Assembly (NCBI GenBank): GCA_003488105.1
Contig: DNMS01000265.1
Location: 1-10,954 of the forward strand
Source of the DNA: Rhodospirillaceae bacterium
GTDB taxonomy: Bacteria > Pseudomonadota > Alphaproteobacteria > Rhodospirillales_A > Casp-alpha2
Length of the DNA: 10,954 nt
Direction of reading: 5' to 3'
Positions 7,474 to 10,954 of the stretch are shown piece by piece. A program made the position numbers and the translations under genes. The notes under the pieces are model-generated. The model was given only the letters and a program-made list of their open reading frames with translations, did no database searches and had not been told where the DNA came from. The first letter of the stretch is position 1; each line of letters begins with the position of its first letter.

Positions 7474-8043
7474 TCAAAATCCGCGTCCGTTGTCGGCGAG
7501 AAAGGCGAGTTCGTCCTCGGTCGACGGGCGGTCGAGCACGGCGTTGCGGTGAGGGAAGCGGCCGAATTCGCGGATAATTGCATGGTGCTTGAGCGCCGAT
7601 TCGACGCAGGCGTCGTTGGGGATGGTGGCGAACAGCAGGACCGAGCGTTCCTGGGCGGTCAGATCCTCGGCATGCATGAACGGCATGTAAAGGAACATGC
7701 GCTGCGCCCAGTCGAGCCCCCGGTCGTGGCGCGCCATCAACGCCTTGCGCGCATGCGCCAGGGCCTGTGCGTCGGTGGCGTAGGCCTCCGGCCCGTCGCG
7801 GAACAGATTGCGCGGCATCTGATCGAGCAGAATAACCAGGGCGAGGCTGCCCAAGGGTTTGCGTGCCAGGCTGTCGTAATGGCCCTTGGCCGCCCAATGG
7901 TAATGATCTTCGAAACGGACCCGGATATCGGTATCGAACGCCGCATCGGCCTTGAACCACACGTCGCGGAACACGGGCTCTCCCGTGTCGTCCCGCACGA
8001 ACCAGAAATCCAGAACCTCTTCGATCACCGCCGCCCGTGACAT
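7474..8043 (-). CDS. DUF924 family protein
   Basis: A 189-residue soluble protein of the DUF924 family, which adopts a TPR-like all-helical fold; its biochemical role is not established. Recognisable family segments, in order: VLDFWF near the N-terminus (10-15), VWFKADAAFD, the core ILLDQMPRNLFRDGPEAYA (71-89), FLYMPFMHAEDLTAQE (117-132), HHAIIREFGRFPHRNAVL (153-170) and the closing STEDELAFL. Length is normal for the family. The ATG at 8043 is supported by a perfect AGGAGG site five bases upstream, the strongest ribosome binding site in the window, suggesting efficient translation. It is transcribed divergently from ynbE, with a 151-base shared control region containing an inverted repeat. 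Confidence 0.93.
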   Translation of the reverse strand: MSRAAVIEEVLDFWFVRDDTGEPVFRDVWFKADAAFDTDIRVRFEDHYHWAAKGHYDSLARKPLGSLALVILLDQMPRNLFRDGPEAYATDAQALAHARKALMARHDRGLDWAQRMFLYMPFMHAEDLTAQERSVLLFATIPNDACVESALKHHAIIREFGRFPHRNAVLDRPSTEDELAFLADNGRGF

Positions 8044-8076
8044 GCGGTCCTCCTGTGTCCCTTTCCGTCAAACGAC

Positions 8077-8104
8077 CATAACAGGCCCACGAACCCTTGT
8101 TATG
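8077..8104. promoter_or_regulatory. Operator-like inverted repeat CATAACA-N14-TGTTATG
   Basis: Two perfect 7-base arms, 8077-8083 and 8098-8104, have centres 21 bases apart, two helical turns, as expected for a dimeric repressor or activator. It lies in the divergent gap between the DUF924 gene and ynbE, 33 bases from the DUF924 start and 90 from ynbE. The regulator is unknown. Confidence 0.45.
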
Positions 8105-8125
8105 CCCCCCTCTTTAGCGATAGCG

Positions 8126-8158
8126 TACACGCCCTGCCGTGTAAGCGGCGTATTTTTT
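8126..8158 (+). promoter_or_regulatory. Attenuator-like hairpins followed by T6 upstream of ynbE
   Basis: TACACG (8126-8131) pairs with CGTGTA (8138-8143) around a 6-base loop. Overlapping it, ACGCC (8129-8133) can pair with GGCGT (8147-8151), which is followed after one base by six Ts (8153-8158). The two stems exclude each other, as in a terminator and antiterminator. Both are short, and a transcript starting upstream is assumed, not shown. Confidence 0.28.
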
Positions 8159-8194
8159 CCGGCGCATGACCATGGAACGGAAGGAGTCCCCCGC

Positions 8195-8419
8195 ATGACA
8201 GTCCGCTTCCGCAGGCTTTTGGGCCTTAGCGTCCTGATGCGCGGAACCCTGTGTGGCGCGACCCTAGCCCTGGCCACCGCGTGCCAGCCGACCGTGCAGG
8301 TGGCCGCCCCGGAGAAACCCATCGTCATCAATCTGAACGTGAAGATCGAACACGAGGTCCGGGTAAAACTGGAAAAAGACGTGGATGATCTTCTCAAGAA
8401 AAACAGCGATTTGTTCTGA
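8195..8419 (+). CDS. ynbE: YnbE family lipoprotein
   Basis: A 74-residue predicted outer-membrane lipoprotein. After an N-terminal basic and hydrophobic segment, the probable lipidated residue is Cys30 in LATAC. The mature part reads KPIVINLNVKIEHEVRVK and ends NSDLF, closely matching what I recall of E. coli YnbE (ITINMNVKIEHE and SDLF). In E. coli, YnbE works with the inner-membrane AsmA-like protein YdbH as an intermembrane bridge for outer-membrane lipid homeostasis, and YdbL modulates it. The ATG at 8195 has an AAGGAG site (8181-8186) eight bases upstream, which rejects the longer upstream frame. The stop TGA overlaps the ydbL ATG by one base (TGATG), indicating coupling. No ydbH lies adjacent. 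The lipobox has Ala at -3 instead of Leu, a mild deviation. Confidence 0.9.
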   Translation: MTVRFRRLLGLSVLMRGTLCGATLALATACQPTVQVAAPEKPIVINLNVKIEHEVRVKLEKDVDDLLKKNSDLF

Positions 8420-8754
8420 TGAAGCGCATGATGAAATCGATCGCCCTGGCGGCGGTGCTGGTCGTGACCCTGACCGTCAACGCCTTCGCCCTGGACCTCG
8501 GCACGGCCAAGGGCCAGGGATTGGTCGGCGAACGGCCGGACGGCTATCTGGGCGCTGTCGCCGCCGGACGCGCCGACGTGCAGGCCCTGGTTAACGACAT
8601 CAACGCGCAGCGCCGCGCCAAGTACCAGGGCATCGCCGAACGGCGCGGCACCACGCTGGCCGCCGTCGAACAGTTCGTCGGCCAAAAACTCATTTCCCGC
8701 GCGGATCCTGGCGAATACGTGATGACACCCGGCGGCCAATGGGTCCGCAAGTAG
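8419..8754 (+). CDS. ydbL: YdbL family periplasmic protein (DUF1318)
   Basis: A 111-residue exported protein. The signal peptide runs to about residue 24 (cleavage after NAFA). The mature protein has the DUF1318 pattern: LDLGTAKGQGLVGERPDGYL, then VNDINAQRRAKYQGIAERR, the helix TLAAVEQFVGQKL, and the end PGEYVMTPGGQWVRK, very like the E. coli YdbL C-terminus (KPGEYV, NGQWLRK). In E. coli, YdbL is the periplasmic helper of the YdbH-YnbE bridge, reported to control YnbE multimerisation. It starts at ATG 8419, overlapping the ynbE stop; a second Met at 8431 is less likely because the coupling fits 8419. The next gene starts four bases after its stop, so it is in one transcript with the small protein and the amidase. 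Confidence 0.92.
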   Translation: MKRMMKSIALAAVLVVTLTVNAFALDLGTAKGQGLVGERPDGYLGAVAAGRADVQALVNDINAQRRAKYQGIAERRGTTLAAVEQFVGQKLISRADPGEYVMTPGGQWVRK

Positions 8755-8758
8755 CCCC

Positions 8759-8980
8759 ATGACCCCATCCGACACCAACACCAACGACATGTCGGCTCTG
8801 CTCGATTGGCTTGACCAGTTCCAGGGTTTCCGCCCCGAGGCCGTGAATTTGGCCGATCCGGCGGGGGCATCCCGCAACGCCGCCAAGGCCGGACGCGACG
8901 CCGCCCGGGGCCTGCCCTTCGATGCCGACCCGGCGGGCTTCACCCGCCTGCTCGAAACCCTTGCCCGCAAAGACGCCTGA
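8759..8980 (+). CDS. Small protein of 73 residues, possible amidase partner
   Basis: A complete small gene between ydbL (four bases upstream) and the amidase (four bases downstream), with no clear ribosome binding site, so probably translated by coupling. The product is soluble: a polar N-terminus, SALLDWLDQFQGF, an Ala/Arg-rich helix and the end LPFDADPAGFTRLLETLA. ATG 8789 (Met11) is an alternative start. Small acidic or helical proteins of this size directly upstream of an amidase-signature gene are known as partner subunits (GatC with GatA; AtzG, DUF4089, with AtzE). The length and position fit, but the typical AtzG C-terminal motif is not visible, so the link is inferred from context only. 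Function otherwise unrecognised. Confidence 0.6.
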   Translation: MTPSDTNTNDMSALLDWLDQFQGFRPEAVNLADPAGASRNAAKAGRDAARGLPFDADPAGFTRLLETLARKDA

Positions 8981-8984
8981 TCCC

Positions 8985-10409
8985 GTGACCACGCCCGTCG
9001 ATCTCGCCTTCATGACCCTGGCCGAAGCCGCCGCCGCGATCGCCGCGGGCGACGTCTCGTCCCGTGAGGTGACCGAGGCCTGTCTCAAGCGCATGACGGC
9101 GCTGAACCCCCAGGTCAACGCGCTGGCCGGATTGGACGAGGCCGACGCCCTGGCACAGGCGGACGCCGCCGACGCGGCGCGGGCCAAGGGGGCGGCCCTG
9201 GGCCCGCTGCACGGCGTGCCATTGGCGCATAAGGACATGTACTACCGCCGGGGCCGGGTCTCGGCCTGCGGCTCCGCCATCCGCAAGGATTTCCGCCCCG
9301 ACCACACGGCGACGGCGCTGGAACGCCTCGACGCCGCCGGGGCATTGGATATCGCGCGGCTCAACATGGTCGAATTCGCGTTCGGCGTGACCGGCCATAA
9401 CGACGTCGTCGGCACGCCCCGCAATCCCTGGAACACGGCCCATATGACCGGGGGCTCGTCCTCCGGCTCGGGCGTCGCCGTGGCGTCGCGCATGTGTTTC
9501 GGGGCCCTGGGTTCGGACACCGGCGGCTCGATCCGCCTGCCCGCCGCCTGCTGCGGGCTGGTCGGCATGAAACCGACTTACGGGCGGGTCAGCCGCCACG
9601 GCGCCATGCCCCTGGCCCATTCCCTGGACACCGTCGGCCCCCTGACCCGCACCGTGCGCGACAACGCCCTGATCATGCAGGCCATCGCGGGGATCGATCC
9701 CAACGATCCGGTCACGGCCGGAACGCCCGTCGGCGACTATCTGGGCGGATTGGACAAGGACGTGCGGGGGCTCAAGGTTGGCCTGCCGGAAAACTTCTTC
9801 TACGACGGCGTCGCCCCCGAGGTTCGGACCCTGGTCGAGGCCAGCCTGAAGATGTTCGAGGATCGGGGCTGCGAAATCGTGCCCGTGAAGATCCCGGATG
9901 CCGTCGCCGTCATGAACCGCCTGACCAACCTGATCACGGCGACCGAGGGGGCGGCCGTGCATTCCCGCTGGATGGAAACGCAGGCGACCGATTACGGCCC
10001 ACAGACCCGCGCCCGTCTCGCCATCGGCCTGTTCACACCGGCGAGTGTCTATCTTCGCGTGCTGACCCTGCGCAAGCAGCTGGTCCGGGAATTCTGCGAT
10101 CAGGTGTTCGGCAAGGTCGATGTCCTGCACACGCCGTTGATGACCATGCCCGTGCCGACCCTGGCGGAAAGCAACATGTCCGCCAATCCCGGCTTCGCCG
10201 ATTACCTGTTGAAGATCGGCCACAACACCCGGCCGGGGAATTTCCTAGGCTTGCCCGGGCTCAACGTGCCCTGCGGCTTCACGCCGGACGGCCTGCCCTG
10301 TTCGTTCCAATTGATGGGGCGGCCCTTCGACGAAGGGCTGCTGTACCGTCTCGGCCAGGCCTATCAGCAGGCCACGGACTGGCACGGCCGCGCGCCCGAC
10401 CTGAGTTAA
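8985..10409 (+). CDS. Amidase-signature family enzyme
   Basis: A 474-residue cytoplasmic hydrolase of the amidase-signature superfamily (GatA, FAAH and AtzE relatives), cleaving a carboxamide bond. The Ser-cisSer-Lys triad is intact: Lys83 (LAHKDMYY), Ser158 in GGSSSGSG and nucleophile Ser182 in GSDTGGSIRLPA. Spacing of 75 and 24 residues equals that in GatA and FAAH. The C-terminal half has the substrate-pocket region and the family end GLPGLNVPCGF, then LPCSFQLMGRPFDEG. The GTG at 8985 is chosen because it follows the upstream stop by four bases and keeps the DLAF N-terminus; ATG 9012 would lose it, and a start at 8922 would overlap the preceding gene. No gatB or gatC is seen nearby, so a tRNA-amidotransferase role is unlikely. 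Substrate unknown. Its stop codon overlaps that of the convergent HAD gene. Confidence 0.93.
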   Translation: MTTPVDLAFMTLAEAAAAIAAGDVSSREVTEACLKRMTALNPQVNALAGLDEADALAQADAADAARAKGAALGPLHGVPLAHKDMYYRRGRVSACGSAIRKDFRPDHTATALERLDAAGALDIARLNMVEFAFGVTGHNDVVGTPRNPWNTAHMTGGSSSGSGVAVASRMCFGALGSDTGGSIRLPAACCGLVGMKPTYGRVSRHGAMPLAHSLDTVGPLTRTVRDNALIMQAIAGIDPNDPVTAGTPVGDYLGGLDKDVRGLKVGLPENFFYDGVAPEVRTLVEASLKMFEDRGCEIVPVKIPDAVAVMNRLTNLITATEGAAVHSRWMETQATDYGPQTRARLAIGLFTPASVYLRVLTLRKQLVREFCDQVFGKVDVLHTPLMTMPVPTLAESNMSANPGFADYLLKIGHNTRPGNFLGLPGLNVPCGFTPDGLPCSFQLMGRPFDEGLLYRLGQAYQQATDWHGRAPDLS

Positions 10410-10954
10410 TCGAGAAATCCCAAAAGAGGTTCGATGGTCCGGGAATCCATGACCACGGGCGCACTCCCGTCGCCGGGCGCCATGCCCGCCTGGTTGTGCC
10501 AGAACACGCCCATCCCGCCCTGGTGCGCCCCCGCGATGTCGAAGGGCGATCCCGCGACGTACAAGGTCCGTTCCGCCGTGGTGCCGAGTGCCATCAAGCC
10601 CGCCGCATAGGCCTTGGGATTGGGTTTGTACCAGCCCGAGGTCTCGGCGATGGTGACCGCGTCGAAGTCGACGCCGACGCCGGCCACGGCCTTTGCGCCC
10701 AGGGCGATGGAACAGTTGGTGACGACGCCGACGGAAATTCCGCGTGCCTGTACGGCCGTCAACGTTTCCGCCACGCCCGGCCAAGGCCGCAGGTCGCCGT
10801 AACCGTCGAACAGGGCCTGCACGGCGGCCTCGGAAATGTCTTCCTGACGGGCGGCCTCGCGCACCAGGTCCTCGTAGGACACATAGGGCCCCGGCTGGGC
10901 GAAGGTCACGCGCAGATAAGCCATGCGCCAGCGGCGGCCCCGCTCCGTCCCGCC
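10406..10954 (-). CDS. HAD-superfamily hydrolase, haloacid dehalogenase-like (N-terminus beyond window)
   Basis: The C-terminal 182 residues of a HAD hydrolase. The frame continues to the window edge, reading GRRWRMAYLRVTF across the ATG at 10924, a sequence typical of the middle of haloacid dehalogenase type II-like proteins. The Met at 10924 is therefore internal, and the catalytic DxD motif I lies off the window. Visible are motif II (VVTNCS), the motif III Lys (GWYKPNPKAY) and motif IV as YVAGSPFDIAGA, where Ser replaces the usual first Asp, as in L-2-haloacid dehalogenases. The cap domain begins with YLRVTFAQ and YEDLVREAA. The reaction is hydrolysis of a phosphoester or a C-halogen bond; which one cannot be read here. 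The stop TAA (10408-10406) overlaps that of the amidase. Confidence 0.87.
   Translation of the reverse strand, partial: GGTERGRRWRMAYLRVTFAQPGPYVSYEDLVREAARQEDISEAAVQALFDGYGDLRPWPGVAETLTAVQARGISVGVVTNCSIALGAKAVAGVGVDFDAVTIAETSGWYKPNPKAYAAGLMALGTTAERTLYVAGSPFDIAGAHQGGMGVFWHNQAGMAPGDGSAPVVMDSRTIEPLLGFLD

Noticed and set aside
7952..8194. Longer N-terminus for YnbE
   Set aside because: It would run antisense into the DUF924 gene; the lipoprotein signal and AAGGAG site fix the ATG at 8195.
8940..10223. 427-residue frame antisense to the amidase
   Set aside because: Shadow of a GC-rich gene; the amidase triad and its spacing are intact on the plus strand.
10922..10924. ATG at 10924 as the true start of the HAD gene
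   Set aside because: The frame stays open to the window edge with family-like GRRWRMAYLR across this Met, and motif I would be missing.

Overview
The window is GC-rich, with third codon positions dominated by G and C, and looks like an alphaproteobacterial chromosome, probably Rhodospirillales. That placement rests on gene content (CcmH/CcmI of System I cytochrome c maturation, an alphaproteobacterial-style PGK, a DUF924 protein, a YnbE/YdbL pair) and is an inference. I see no phage, transposon, CRISPR array, tRNA or rRNA. No stretch over 300 bases lacks a gene; the longest gap is about 206 bases (4609-4814).

Layout. 1-1423 (+): the end of ccmH overlaps a complete ccmI, the 3' part of a cytochrome c maturation operon. 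1516-2709 (+): phosphoglycerate kinase (pgk) with its own likely promoter. 2680-4608 (-): a large two-TM, HAMP-containing membrane protein that looks like a sensor but has no recognisable output domain; its 3' end overlaps pgk tail to tail. 4815-5938 (+): a 67-residue small protein, a Nudix hydrolase and an 80-residue small protein. 6048-6476 (+): exported DUF2141 protein. 6510-7322 (-): a lipoprotein of unknown function. 7474-8043 (-): DUF924 protein. 8195-10409 (+): a compact probable operon of ynbE (lipoprotein), ydbL (periplasmic), a 73-residue small protein and an amidase-signature enzyme. 10406-10954 (-): the C-terminal part of a HAD-superfamily hydrolase that continues past the window.

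How they work together. CcmH and CcmI act together in presenting apocytochrome c for heme attachment. YnbE and YdbL belong to the YdbH-YnbE-YdbL envelope lipid-homeostasis system known from E. coli, but no ydbH lies beside them here. The small protein before the amidase may be a partner subunit, by analogy with AtzG/AtzE or GatC/GatA. The other genes look like independent single units, several on alternating strands.

The points most worth a second look are the ynbE-ydbL pair without ydbH but linked to an amidase, an operator-like inverted repeat in its divergent promoter region, the output-less HAMP sensor, and possible leaderless starts at 5084 and 5696. I did not find a clearly new multi-gene system; the ynbE-ydbL-small protein-amidase cluster is the nearest candidate.
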